NCBI RefSeq assembly: GCF_037975245.1 | Contig: NC_092570.1 | Coordinates: forward strand, 8,495,001 to 8,559,000 | DNA from: Apostichopus japonicus | Lineage: Eukaryota; Echinodermata; Holothuroidea; Aspidochirotida; Stichopodidae | Length of the DNA: 64,000 nucleotides | Direction of reading: 5' to 3' | Part shown: one piece after another, positions 23,170 through 35,992 of the stretch | How positions within the stretch are numbered: position 1 is the stretch's first letter | Layout: every line of letters starts with the position of its first letter | Notes under the pieces: model-generated | What the model was told of the DNA's origin: nothing | Databases searched by the model: none | What the model saw: only the letters and a program-made list of their open reading frames with translations | Made by a program: the position numbers and the translations under genes

Positions 23170-25410
23170 GATAAAATGTGGAGGAAGTGGGCAGCCTCTG
23201 ACACAGAATTGGGACACAGTCAAAGGCAAGGTACTTAAATGTTATCCAAATATCTAGGTAACAGTTAAAGAGTGAGTGGTGTTTGACTGCAGGGAGACAG
23301 GTATAAAGAAAGGCACAAATTTAAGTAACTACTTATTTGAAAACCAGAGAAGTTACTAGAACTAGCCTCTGGCAGGAGTGATTCCTTTTCCAATCTTTTG
23401 GTTTGGTTAACATATATTGCTTATGGTCTCTAGTTAAAAAAAAGGACAAAAAAAAAAAAATCAAAACTGTCACGTTCACTAAGGGAATCTAAATACCAAG
23501 GGTTAGGTCTTATCATGTTGATGATGTTTCCATATGTTGATCTCTGTTGCTCTCATGACCTTTGACCTCCATAAAAAAATAGTATGGATTCTGAAGTCGC
23601 ACGTAATCGCATCTAAAATTTAATGCTTCGCATACATATACACTCAATCAACCATACTGAATGATACACAAAGGCCTCCATGGCAGGAAAGATTCCTTAA
23701 GCCTTTTGAGGAGATCAAAAGGAATCCCAAAATGCACCGCAGTTTCCTTGGCACACTATGAAAGCATGAGACTCAAAAGGTCACAAGAAAACTCTTTTCT
23801 AGCCTTAACAACATGTGGTAATGCATACAATACGTGTGATTACTCCTAACACCATGCCAAAGCGTATACTGAATCATCCAATCTACCTTAAAACATTGAC
23901 GTTGTACTAAACTGCTGAAAGATGTCACTTGCGAATACTTGAAATGATGTCACCCAAAAGTTGGAAGAAAAACTGCTGACACAAAAAATGCAATTATTGT
24001 GTACTATTATCAGATATGAGTTAATCACATAATCATGCTATTCGCCACATGATTAACGACATCTCGCATCTATATAGGCACTGCTTATCATGATACATGG
24101 CACTTATTCCATATATAATAGTACACTATGTACAGGTGCATGTGGACCAGTGCATGGTACAGAATAATTGAGTGGTTTACATAATTAATGTTCATTAACC
24201 TACGGTAAATGGTTCTGCACTCCTCTCAAACCTTCTTGACGACAACGTACACTCTACTTTGTCCTTTGGGCTGTGACAACATTAGAGGCAACCACACACA
24301 TTACAATGTATGTTAACAAAATAGTAGACAATATAAATGTCACACTACTGGAAGCAGATGAAGGAGTTTATTGCATTTTAATGCATTCTAGTGTAGCCTT
24401 GATGTAAGAGGCCACATGGCCTGGGAATGAAGGACATATAAGATGAAACTTGATTCTTCTGCTTCTAGCAGTTTCGAGACTGCAACTGTATTTTGTCTCT
24501 TTAACATCTTGGCTAGAAGCCAAACCAACCATTTCCAATGTAAAATTAAAGTCTACGCAACAATATTTACACCAATAACATGAGACACTCAATGTATTAC
24601 AAAAAACAGATCATGAATGAAAACGAAGCAACGTTTGTGTACTATTTTGGAAACTGAAAAATGACAACTGCAGATAATTTGGCCCAAAGAATGTATATAA
24701 GTTGAGTTCATATGTCAGTGAACTATGCACTGGATATTTAACTAACTCTCCCTCCCACACGAGACAATTATCACCACATGACATGAGAAGCCAATAAACT
24801 CCAGGAGAGGCAGCAGTGCAAGACATTGTATGTTAAAGGGATATTTGGTTGGCTGAAGTTGATTACTCCACAAAGTTGTCTGTATCTGAACGTCAAGACC
24901 ACATCTTCATAAGCATTTGTATTTCAAATATAGTGATATTTTGGTGAATTTTTTATGAATGGCAAAAGCAGATTGAATGATGTTGTCATGGCAATAGAGC
25001 TATACATATTTCTTATTGTTAGATCATTGATCCACACAGAAAAATATACACAGAAAAGGATGAAAAATTCAATATACAGAGAACGTAACCTATACATGTA
25101 CACAAACATTCCAACTGTGTCTTCACATTAGCGATAAATTAAGAAGAAAATTAAGTAAGGAAAATAAGGATTTTGAAGAACATCTGCTATGATGATATCA
25201 TAGACCACACCTACTATCAACCAATTCCAGAGTAAAGTAGGATAAATTACACCAGCCAAACAAAGTTACATTCAATCAAACTGTATCTTGAGCTATAGGG
25301 ACGAGATATTCAGATAGGGTTTTTTATGTAACTAACTAGTGTGGAATAATTTTGTCTTTAAGATAATTAATTAATTAATAGTTAATTAATTGCTACATTG
25401 TCTGCCAAAT
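23170..25410. other. Intron 2 portion without clear features
   Basis: No exon or repeat boundary is recognised. Short minus frames at 24368-24826 lack motifs. Confidence 0.45.
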
Positions 25411-26400
25411 GAGTATTCCTCTATTACTGGAGTCACCAGAGTATTCCTTAAAGTACCATGAGAGCAACCTATTACTGGAGTCACCAGATGATTCCTTTAA
25501 GCACCATGAGAACAACCTATTACTGGAGTCACTAGAGTATTCCTTTAAGCACCATTAGAGCAATCTATTACTGGAGTCACCAGAGTATTCCTTTAAGCAC
25601 CATGAGGACAACATAATACTGCAGTCACCAGGGTATTCCTTTAAGCACCATGAGAACAACCTATTACTGGAGTCACCAGAGTATTCCTTTAAGCACCAAG
25701 AGAGCAACCTATTACTGGAGTCACCAGAGTATTCCTTTAAGCACATGAGAACAACCTATTACTGGAGTCACCAGAGTATTCCTTTAAGCACCATGAGAGC
25801 ATTCTATTACTAGAGTCACCAGAGTATTCCTTTAAGCACCATGAGAGCAACCTATTACTAGAGCCACCAGAGTATTCCTTTAAGCACCATGAGAGCAACC
25901 TATTACTAGAGTCACCAGGGTATTCCTTTAAGCACCATGAGAGCAACCTATTACTGGAATCACCAGAGTATTCCTTTAAGCACCATGAGAGCAACCTATT
26001 ACTAGAGTCACCAGAGTATTCCTTTAAGCACCATGAGAGCAACCTATTACTGGAATCACCAGAGTATTCCTTTAAGCACCATGAGAGCAACCTATTACTA
26101 GAGTCACCAGAGTATTCCTTTAAGCACCATGAGAACAACCTATTACTGAAGTCACCAGAGTATTCCTTTAAGCACCATGGGAGGAAACCTAATACTGGAG
26201 TCACCAGAGTATTCCTTTAAGCACCATGAGAACAACCTATTACTGGAGTCACCAGAGTATTCCTTTAAGCACCATTAGAGCAACCTATTACTGGAGTCAC
26301 CAGAGTATTCCTTTAAGCACCATGAGAACAACCTACTACTGGAATCACCAGAGTATTCCTTTAAGCACCATGAGAGCAACCTATTACTGGAGTCACCAGT
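25411..26400. repeat. 48-bp minisatellite, about 20 copies
   Basis: The unit is ATTCCTTTAAGCACCATGAG followed by AGCAACCTATTACTGGAGTCACCAGAGT, 48 bp. As 48 is divisible by three, a single frame stays open on the minus strand for over 150 codons (WCLKEYSGDSSNRLLS repeats). Two one- to three-base indels near 25740 and 26180 break it into pieces. It lies in arrestin intron 2. Confidence 0.96.
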
Positions 26401-28510
26401 GCAGAGCAATAGATATTAGAGAAACTAAATAGATAAATATTCTTGACATTAAGTGTATTTTATACACTGTCATTAAACAGAATAGGTTTTAAGTATCCTG
26501 CTTACATACAATTCTATATATGTACAAACACAGCAATGATAACTAAAACATGAAGACATCAGGCATACTACAGTAACACATAATGAAGTCTATGTAAATG
26601 GTTTATTATGTAGACGAACGATGTACAGTACATAATTGCGCTGGGTAGTTGCAGCTTGCCCGGCCGCTTGGCCCGTTTATCAGGTCTTGTATAATCATCT
26701 ATCCCAGCCAACAGTTGCCAAGGTCATTGTGCTACAGCTCACTGTACTGGTGCAAACTGCCTATCTCTTGGAAGAAATGAATATTCAGTAGCTTGATGAA
26801 ACTGATTAATGTCACCCAATTATTCACATCTTCTCTCACAATATTAAATATATTACATTTGTTTGAATTTGAGTCTCATGGTAACCATGACTATTATAGA
26901 TAGGTCATAAGTTGTTAACAAAGCTCCACTTCCATACATTTATGTATTTAAACTAGAGTTACTAAGTTTTCATACCACAGGTTATGTAAATGTAAAGGGA
27001 TCATACAGTCAAAATGAGAACTCCAGCTGAGCTCACATCTGATAAATACTCAAGATAAGTGCTTGTTAATCATGCAATGGAAGCTAACAGGGATTTTAAA
27101 TCGACAAATACAAAATTTGCTAAGGTCTTCCTTCTCCTACCACCTACAGTACCCAACTCCTTTCTGAGGAGAAATTAACATTATACCTAGTGCAATTTTA
27201 ATATACATATTGATAAATGGATGGAAGTGTTCTTGGACTATCAAATCTATTTATTATATACTCTTTATTCAAGTTTATGGTGCGGGGGGGGGGGGGATGG
27301 GTGGAGGGTGGGAGGAATCTCCAGCTTCCTGTTTAATAATATTAATGAAGCTAGTGAGATAGCCAGCTACGATGAGCAGATAAATAGCTCTCTAGAGGCA
27401 AATGCAGGAAACAATTTCATTAACAAGAAAAATATTTCTGTCTTCTCATTACACAACAAAATGCACATTAAAAAGTTCATTTTAGATTTTGTTCAATACT
27501 GCAACACTAAGCTCCTTGCACACTGTACACATTTACAGGTAAAGTAAAGTAAAGTAAAACAGATCTGATTAGAATATTTTAACCGAATCTTCCTGGTTTC
27601 CTTGGAAATCTTTAAGTTAACTTGAGACTTTTACAACTCCAGTATAAAGTAATACAGTAAATGTAAACATAGAGAGTGATATCAGGATGAGTGCAAACTC
27701 AAATTTTTTTTTTCACTCGACAGATAATTATCATCTAACAAACACGTTGTCAAATTAAAAAACGTAAACATAATAAAAGTGGAGTTCTACATGATATTCT
27801 ACTGCTTTGCCTTTTTCATTGATTGATCAGGCCGAGCTTGGAAGCAATAAACGAGCTCCACACAACCAATCATTACACTGTAAACACTAACTCGCAGTCA
27901 TCACTATTCTATATCAACAAATTGTCGCGATACATCTGATACAGGTTACAATTTCTCCCAGATATATCACTATAATTTTGTGGATATTGCTGAATTAGGA
28001 GTGAGCAAAATGCTATAGAACTACTTCTGTCCGCGGCAACAGTTCTATTGAAGCTGATGATGCTGAATTTCTGACATGTTTATTGATTTTTGAACATGCA
28101 TATTATCTTGGTGAAATAAAATATGATACCATTATGCATATCATTAATGAAAAAAGAAAAAGATTGATTTCTGGTAAATTATTAATAACTTGATAATATA
28201 ATGTTTTAGTATATAGCTGATAAACTGACAGAGAAAAACAAGGCTGATATGTTACATTTACATCGGTAAGCTGAGAACTTCCTTTCTGTTGTCGAACGTG
28301 GCCGTTAGTGACAGTAGAAGAAGTTAACATTTTGCCAAATTTGGCATGTTTTGTACGAGTTAACGTCTATTGCTACCATTGTCAAACCATTTACATGCAA
28401 TGATGTCATACCAGTCAAACATCCTGTTAAACAAGAAAACTTATACACCAGTTTGGCAACATCAAATGCATTAACAATGTTCCCAAGTAGCTCTTCAGAG
28501 AATTCATCAG
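26401..28510. other. Intron 2 portion without clear features
   Basis: It has a G-run at 27283-27296 and a TAAAG microsatellite at 27538-27558. No gene is recognised. Confidence 0.45.
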
Positions 28511-29725
28511 ATTATGTATTTATGTTTGTTGTGTTAGCATACAGGAAGAAGTTATCATTATTTGTTGTGTTAGCTTACAGGAAGAAGGTATCATCATTTG
28601 TTGTTAGCTTACAGCTAGTAAGAAGGTATCATCATTTGTTGTTAGCTTACAGCTAGTAAGAAGGTATCATCATTTGTTGTGTTAGCGTACAGGAGAAAGG
28701 TATCATTTGTTGTGTTAGCATACAGTAAGAAGGTATCATCATTTGTTGTGTTAGCATACAGAAAGTAGGTATCATCATCTGTTGTGTTAGTGTACAGGAA
28801 GAAGGTATCATCATTTGTTGTTAGCGTACAGGAAGAAGGTCATCATTTGTTGTGTAAGCATACAGGAAAAAGGTATCATTTGTTGTGTTAGCATACAGAA
28901 AGTAGGTATCATTTGTTGTGCTGGCGTACAGAGGTATCATTATTTGTAGTGTTGACCTACAGGAAGAAGGTATCATCATCTGTTGTGTTAGTGTACAGGA
29001 AGAGGTATCATTATTTGTTGTGATAGCATACAGGAAAAAGGTATCGTCATTTGTTGTTAACATACAGGATGAAGGTATCATTCTTGATTCTTGATTTATG
29101 AACATCCTCATAAGCAAACTGGCTGTCCTGGATGTGTAACTTAACCCTGGTCATTGGTAACTTGTCACGCCTACACACCAAAGTGTGCACAATTCAAACA
29201 ATCTCTCCTGGGGCACCAAAGTGCACCACAGCCATGTGTCCCTTGGGGGACTTTCCATAGGGTGCAGCCACAAACCGGCGCACACAACTATATTTACAAG
29301 TCACCATGCAAGTCCCCATTTATACACCTGGGTGAAGAGAGGCAATGGAGATAAAGTGCCTTGCCCAAGGACACAACGCAGTGATCTGGCCAGGGCTCGA
29401 ACCTGTAATCCTTAGATCACAAGTCCACTGCCTTAACCACTTGACCACAACGCCCACTCATCATTTGTTGTGTTAGCGTACATGAAGAAGGTATCATTTG
29501 TTGTGTTAGCCTACAGCAGAAGATATCATAATTTGCTGTGTTAGCGTACAGGAAGAAGGTATCATCATTTGTTGTGTTAGCGTACTTGAAGCAGGTATCA
29601 TTTGTTGTGTTAGCCTACAGGAAGAAGGTATCATCATTTTTTGTGTTAGCGTACTTGAAGCAGGTATCATTTGTTGTGTTAGCATAGAGGAAGAAGGTAT
29701 CATCGTTTGTTGAGTTATGGTGGAA
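28511..29725. repeat. ~36-bp minisatellite interrupted by a SINE
   Basis: Units of about 31-36 bp with core GAAGAAGGTATCATCATTTG and TTGTGTTAGCGTACAG run from 28511 to 29080 and again from 29459 to about 29725. The gap is filled by a tRNA-derived SINE. Units vary by loss of ATC or of GAAG. Minus-strand frames of NDDTFFLYA and MIPSSCTLTQQ type come from the array. Confidence 0.92.
29083..29457 (-). mobile_element. tRNA-derived SINE inserted in the minisatellite
   Basis: On the minus strand it starts GGGCGTTGTGGTCAAGTGGT, has an A-box-like TGGTCAAGTGGTTAAGG and a B-box GGTTCGAGCCC (29403-29393), the internal promoter of RNA polymerase III. A unique body follows with CCCAAGGGACACATGGCTGT and CCAGGAGAGATTGTTTGAAT. 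The array resumes with CATCATTTGTTG immediately beyond the head. The 3' edge near 29083-29130 is approximate. Confidence 0.8.
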
Positions 29726-32700
29726 CGCGGAGAACCGAAGGCTCTTCTTTCCAATCTCTGTTTAACATTCAACTTGCAGAATTCCTGTTTACACCTCTGG
29801 AGTGGATATGGATGAAATCATTTGAAACTGATAAATGACCCCTGGAGTGCCCTCACCATGGAAGTAACAAATAATAATTTAGATGACAAGGCAGAAGATA
29901 TGTTGATAGCTGTGAGGAAATTCTTGAAATGATTATCTGATAGGCTGTGTCAGAGTCATTGAGGTCCATTCTATATAGTCTACATGTGGTGTCAACTTCA
30001 TCAATCAGAGACGACATGTGTGTGCCTGCTGGTAATCGAGGAGAGGACAGTGATGATGCAGGGAATGAGATGAGCAATGTGACCTTCATCTAGAGCTCTA
30101 TCATTTTTAAAACCATCTAAGCGACCACAGATACAAAATTATTTGACAACCATACAGCATGTTCAGCCATATTATATCCTCTTTCAGGTTTAGTAGAACT
30201 TTAATTTTGCAAATTAATGTTCTGTAATCTGTATACATAATAACAAGCAACCTACTATAACTCTTGACTGCATACCATCACCGACATCATCATTCAATGA
30301 AAGATTTAACCTGTCCCTACATGTTGTAATCACAAACACACACACACATACACGCATACGCCATCATGAATGCAAAGGTTACGACTTTCATCATAACCCA
30401 AAACTACAACTTGGGAAACTCAAATACTGGGAGGCTCCAGACGTGGCTACCCCACCATCCTGTGATGAGAACCTTGCTAAGAAAAAAGAAAATTCACTAT
30501 CACACATCCACCCTGCATATACATATGCCTCACCTACATTAATGGCAAATCCACTTAAAGCCTTCCCTGCATAAATTCACCATCAAATATCATACAGTTC
30601 ACTGCCACACATCCATCCTGTGCATAACCTCACTGATATTAACCACTAGTCCACTTTAAACCTATTCCAACGTATATTCACCCACAATTAACAAGTTATT
30701 AGTTGTATGCCATACCTCACCTCCATGAAAAACAAATCCACTACAATGCTACAATGCTACAATCAACAAACAACTCTGTATCACATATCCACCCTGCATA
30801 CCTCACAAATATTACCAACAAGTCCACTTGCATTTGCATTTGACTACATACATTCACCCTGCAATTAACAAATAATAGTTCATTGTCACACAGCTAACCA
30901 TATACTGAAGCTTCCTGCATTAACCACCCCTTTTGAAAACCATTATTTCTGCAAGGACTTTTTCTTCACCATATTTATATGGATTTGATAACAAGGAAGC
31001 ATAACAGCAACTACACATTTTCTTCTTGAATGATCACGTAATGAATTAGACAATGTTGCTATGACAACCAATGGTTCAAAAAATCATACCTTTTAATACA
31101 ACAGTTAGACTCATGAAAACAGAGTTAATAGGTACACTGACAATGTAACTGAGTGAAGCCTCTATATAGGCTTCATCCTCTCACTTCTTATAATCCAACA
31201 CTTAACCACCAATCAAGAATTTATGCCCCTAACATTCAGGGCAAGAGAGTTGGATGTTTATTCTGCTATACGGCAACAGCAGCCCACTCATTTTGTCTAG
31301 GCCTTTAATACACACGTCGTTACTGACAATTTCACAGCCATGAAATATTCAGAATAAATTGTCGTGCAGCAATCACAGTCAATCACACACGATAGGGACA
31401 ACACACCCTCTACACATCATTGAGAATCTGTGTTCATCGGTGAGCGTGTAACCCATGTACGTAGCACACACACACAGGCTGGCGGTGACCCAAGGATGCA
31501 AGCTTTCTTATTAAGGGTATAGCTTACCGTGCAGACTAACTATAGTCTGTGCCTCTCAGCCTAAGCACAATCAAACCAAAGCAAGACTTAAAACAATTCT
31601 AATATTTATTAAAAAATATATAAAAAAATTTAGAAGAATTTACCAAATACTGCTTACCTAATATTTCTTGAGGGAATAAAAATGAAAGACAAGAATGGAT
31701 ATGAAAGCAATACAATGTAATAATTTTACAAGATTTCTGTAAGTTTGTTATGTTTATGAAGGTACTGTACATGAACCAAATTACATTATCAGAATATTCA
31801 ATCCAATCTTACAAGGTGAGTGACAGGACAGAAATTTTCATATCATTGAACTATCAAGTTAAGGATTATTTTTAGATTCTAATATCAAATTTTAATATTG
31901 GCATCTCAAGAAATTCATTTTCATATTTTCAACTTTCTTCAAAACACTGACTCTGCATATTAATTCCAGCTGCTGGGGTGTCTCTTTAAATACACTGATT
32001 CCTTACAGGGTACGGCGGTATGTGTCATGCGTGTACGAGAAACGACACAGCATAATACAGCAGAACCAGACTGACCCATTTTTCACTTGATGAATCTCAA
32101 CAGGGTCAATCTTGAAAGGTGAGGGATTCATTAATGAGTTCTGAACAATAAAAACAAAGGGTTCTAGCAAAGTTCTCAATTAAAGGAGAAGCCAAACTTA
32201 AGCATCATCATTTTCTTCTTAATATATGCTAATGATGAACACCACCACTGAAACGGGAGGGGGAAAAAAATCTCTTGCTCGTTGAAGGATCACGATTTTA
32301 CAAGTTCCTTGAAGACAATTTCGTTTTTCATCACTGTACCACAAAGAGGTGAAATGCACATTATACTTTACTAAGTCACATTAACATGTGTCCAGCACAA
32401 GAGGTTCAATAAAGTCACTATTAAACTTGATCAGGTCTTCAGTCTTTTATATTTAAGAAATATCAAAACATACCACTTGTATTCAATCAGTTATGGTTGC
32501 TGTTAGGCCATACTTAATCTCCGAAAAAAAAATATCATTGAGTATCAATGTGAGTTAATTAACAGCCTCCTCTGGAGTAAAAGGCTATGAGGTTTATCAT
32601 CTTTTTAATGAAATCAGGGAGCTGTTTAAACTGCAAGAACATCTCCCTGATGAAAATTGCTCTGTTGATTCAGGACTATGTATACTGATGACAAACATAT

Positions 32701-35608
32701 GCACAGAATTCACCAGAAGCTATTGAAGCCAAGTATATCGACTTAAGTATGTACTAACTTCAATCCCTCATTGCTAATTTTCTCAAATATGAGGAAATAT
32801 TTAATATACTCAAATATTGCCTGTTTCTTCCAAAACTTGAAGTCACAAAGATTGGAAAATGTTTCTGACAAACGACACAAATGACACGTCTCAGGCTAAA
32901 TGTATCCAAAGCATGGTCGATTGCAATATATATTAAATGTCAAATTATGCATGGACTGGATATGAAATATTAAGCGGCTTAGCATGGTTCACAGCTAAAC
33001 ATCCATCAATTTCTGGGTAGTCACAGAAGCCGTCTCGTGAGAAACTCATGGGAGGAGCCATAAATAATGACAAGAATGAGATGAATCTTTTAAGAGATAC
33101 ATGTCATATAGACTTGTTGCTCACATACATTTCTAGTTTTGATACTGTAAAACTTATAAGTTTTGAGATAAACAAGTTAGATATAATAAATTCTGTTGCT
33201 GAGTCAAATAATCTCTTAAATTTTTCAACAGATTAGAACTTTGAAATTACATCTGTCAAATTTGCTGAAAGTGAGAGGTACTTATATACACACATGACAT
33301 GATTTCTCTACCTTATTTTGCTCTGTCTCTCCTAAGTATGCACAGTATCAATTCTGCAGAGATTTTGCCCTGCGGCTTGTAATGAAATGTGTGAATTTCA
33401 GTATCACTGTTGTCTGGTTATCAATCCTTACAGGCATATAATGAGTTTGTAGGGAAGCGTGTCAGATATAGATGCCTTCCTGCTTACAGCAACCAGCTTT
33501 CTGTTTGACACTATACTCTCTAGTTGGTTTAAGCCCTCTAGAAGTTGATTAACTATGATATATAAACATAGAATTCTCTTAATTCTTAACACCCTCACTC
33601 TGTTCAAAATCTCTCACAGTAGCTCTTGCTAATCCCCCTAGGAGAACCACCTACCCTCATCTAATCCGGTTGACATTCTCAATGAACTGTTCTTTCAAGT
33701 AACTAAAGCTTAATGAAAGTTTACAAAGATGAGGAGGAAATAAACTGTTCACCCATATATAATGTTATGAAAACCCCCAAAATTCACTGGTTTGGGTATT
33801 ACGGAATGAGGAGACTTTACATGTCTCCTATACATATATGCACTCCACCTTACACTCCACCTCCAATGACCCTCTCTCAGGTCACTATCCTCATGTTACC
33901 ATGCATGGCAGTTTTAATACCAAACTTAAAGGCATGGTAGATCGGAGTGCGTATACATGTGTAGGAGACATGTGAGCGGGGAATGACGTAAAATGAAACT
34001 TTCCAGCCATGTATTTGATGCTACTCAAGAATATAAAGTTACCCAGAAGACGGTAACAGCTGATCATCTTACAAAACATACACTTTATACAAAAGTACGG
34101 GCTGATCTCAAATCTCATGTACCAAAACAAAAGATGTACAACCTGCAGGCAAAAATATGTCTCTATGAATATTCATAGATACTCATGAATGCCTCAATTA
34201 CTTTCCCCAGGAGGACTAACTCAGACACCAAATACAAGCGATGAAGTGGGAAATGATTTTTGTTGATGCAAGTATGTCACAAACTTGCAGACTGTAGACT
34301 TCCCTACTGTTAGAATTGGAAACTGTGGTGTGCCCTCCCCCCCCCCTGCCCCACCCCCAAAAAAAGGCTCAGCAGGTCCACAAAGATGAAAAGTTACAGC
34401 TCATAGGCTAGTAGATGGGAAAGTGCAAGAGTAGAGTAGAGACAGGTAACCAAGGTGCAGAGTGATTCTGATGGAAATTCCCCCCCTCCCCTCCTCCCTC
34501 TTCCCAACCTCCCTTAATAATAATACAAACCCATAGTAAAGAATTTGCATAAAGAAACAGTTTAGCACATATGTATGAAAGTATGATATACAAATGTAGT
34601 GTGTGGACACTGTACAATCCATATTAGTGAATTATCCACATATATGTATCTTCTGTACATGATGTCTTTCATCTAACCATCTCTTGAGCTGAGTAAAGCT
34701 ATAATAAAGCAATAATAAGACAAAAGCAAAGCAAAGCAAAGCAAAGAAAAGAAAAGAAAAGGAAAATATAATAATTGTGATCTTATCCATCATCGCTAGT
34801 ACTGCTTGTATTGTCTGTCTTCTGTAACATTGGTCATTGTGATTAGGCTTCTACATGGCCGTCTAAGCAACAATGACTCATTACTGTTAAGTGCAATTGG
34901 AATGATTAAAACACCTCCAGCACATGTACATGACAACATCTTTCAATAACTAATTTTTATCAGTGATTTTGATTCCATTTCCTTTATTTATGTGGCTTTC
35001 ATTGTGACTACATCACCTTTAACTGAGGTCTATGGATGTTTCTTCTTACCTTTTCATTGGAGAATATAATGAAGTGTAAAACATCATTCCATGCACGGTT
35101 GGTTTGATTGACCATGGCAACCATATTTTTCTTTGGTGAATTTAAACAGAAATGATGTGCAATGAAGTATATAAAGTCTTTTCAAACTGCCTGGCCTTGG
35201 CTTCAAACTTTTCAATATACTGAACAACCACTTAGAATTTTATATTTCATTATGTATATATTTGATGTAACAAAGATCTATGTACAGCAGCCATTAACAT
35301 TTGATTGCACTCCTCATTGAGTTACATATCCTTTGGGACTTATTTTTACTTTTTGGGCTAGATTTCATCATTATCATGGTTTTTTGGTAATATTCTAAAC
35401 TAGCAGATTATGTGTTAAGTCTAAAAGGTATTTAACACCTGTCCTCTAGAGGTTGAGAATGATATCCACACATATGTTTGTGGCAGGTGAAATTCATTAT
35501 GCGCTGGTTTTTTAATATTGTTTACATTATGTCATCATAAACTAACCTCTGCAATAATGACAAAGCTAATTGTCTTTTACAACAAACTGTAGTATCTCCT
35601 ATCATACA
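29726..35608. other. Intron 2 portion, 5.9 kb without clear features
   Basis: No gene, array or element boundary was recognised. Short open frames (29853-30089, 33048-33236, 33713-33940) show no motif. Small simple tracts only: ACACACAC near 30341, C-run 34339-34348, AAAGC/AAAAG repeats 34724-34762. Confidence 0.4.
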
Positions 35609-35992
35609 CAGTGGCCGAGAGTCCATACAGTCAGGGGGGGGGGCGGATGCCCCCCCGACGGACTCAAATGGACTGCTGGCGCCCTTTTCAGCTCTTTACC
35701 ACGTTTTACTTATTCGCGATTATTGACTTTTTTATTGCGCTCTCATCTACCTATTGACATTTGTAACATTTTGTTGGTGTAATTTCGGGATGACACCTAT
35801 TTATTCTTCGTTTATCTGCAAATTAGCCCGGCCCGGAAAGGGTCATTTCCGGCGATCTAGGGAGTATCTCTACTCAAAAAATTTCTGTACGCTACGCACC
35901 AACCTGTGGTGGCGCTCCGCTTAGATAGAGTCGAAAGCGCCCTTACAGACCATTCTCGCCCCTCCTGACCAATACCCCTAGCTCCGCCACTG
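35609..35992. mobile_element. hAT MITE with perfect 8-bp target-site duplication
   Basis: The 384-bp element starts CAGTGGCCGAGAGTC and ends GGTATTGG-type arm CCCCTAGCTCCGCCACTG, so terminal repeats CAGTGGC(C/G)GAG. The exact duplication ATCATACA flanks it at 35601-35608 and 35993-36000. CAGTGGCGGA-type ends and an 8-bp duplication are standard for hAT elements. A G-run/C-run palindrome lies near 35632-35656. No coding capacity. Confidence 0.88.

Noticed and set aside
25555-26204. Minus-strand cysteine/tryptophan repeat protein
   Set aside because: Frame of the 48-bp minisatellite; broken by small indels and lacking any start context or non-repeat domain.
28821-29772. Repeat-rich minus-strand frames, and the idea of a CRISPR-like array
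   Set aside because: Units are contiguous and variable without unique spacers, in an animal genome; it is a minisatellite with a SINE insertion.
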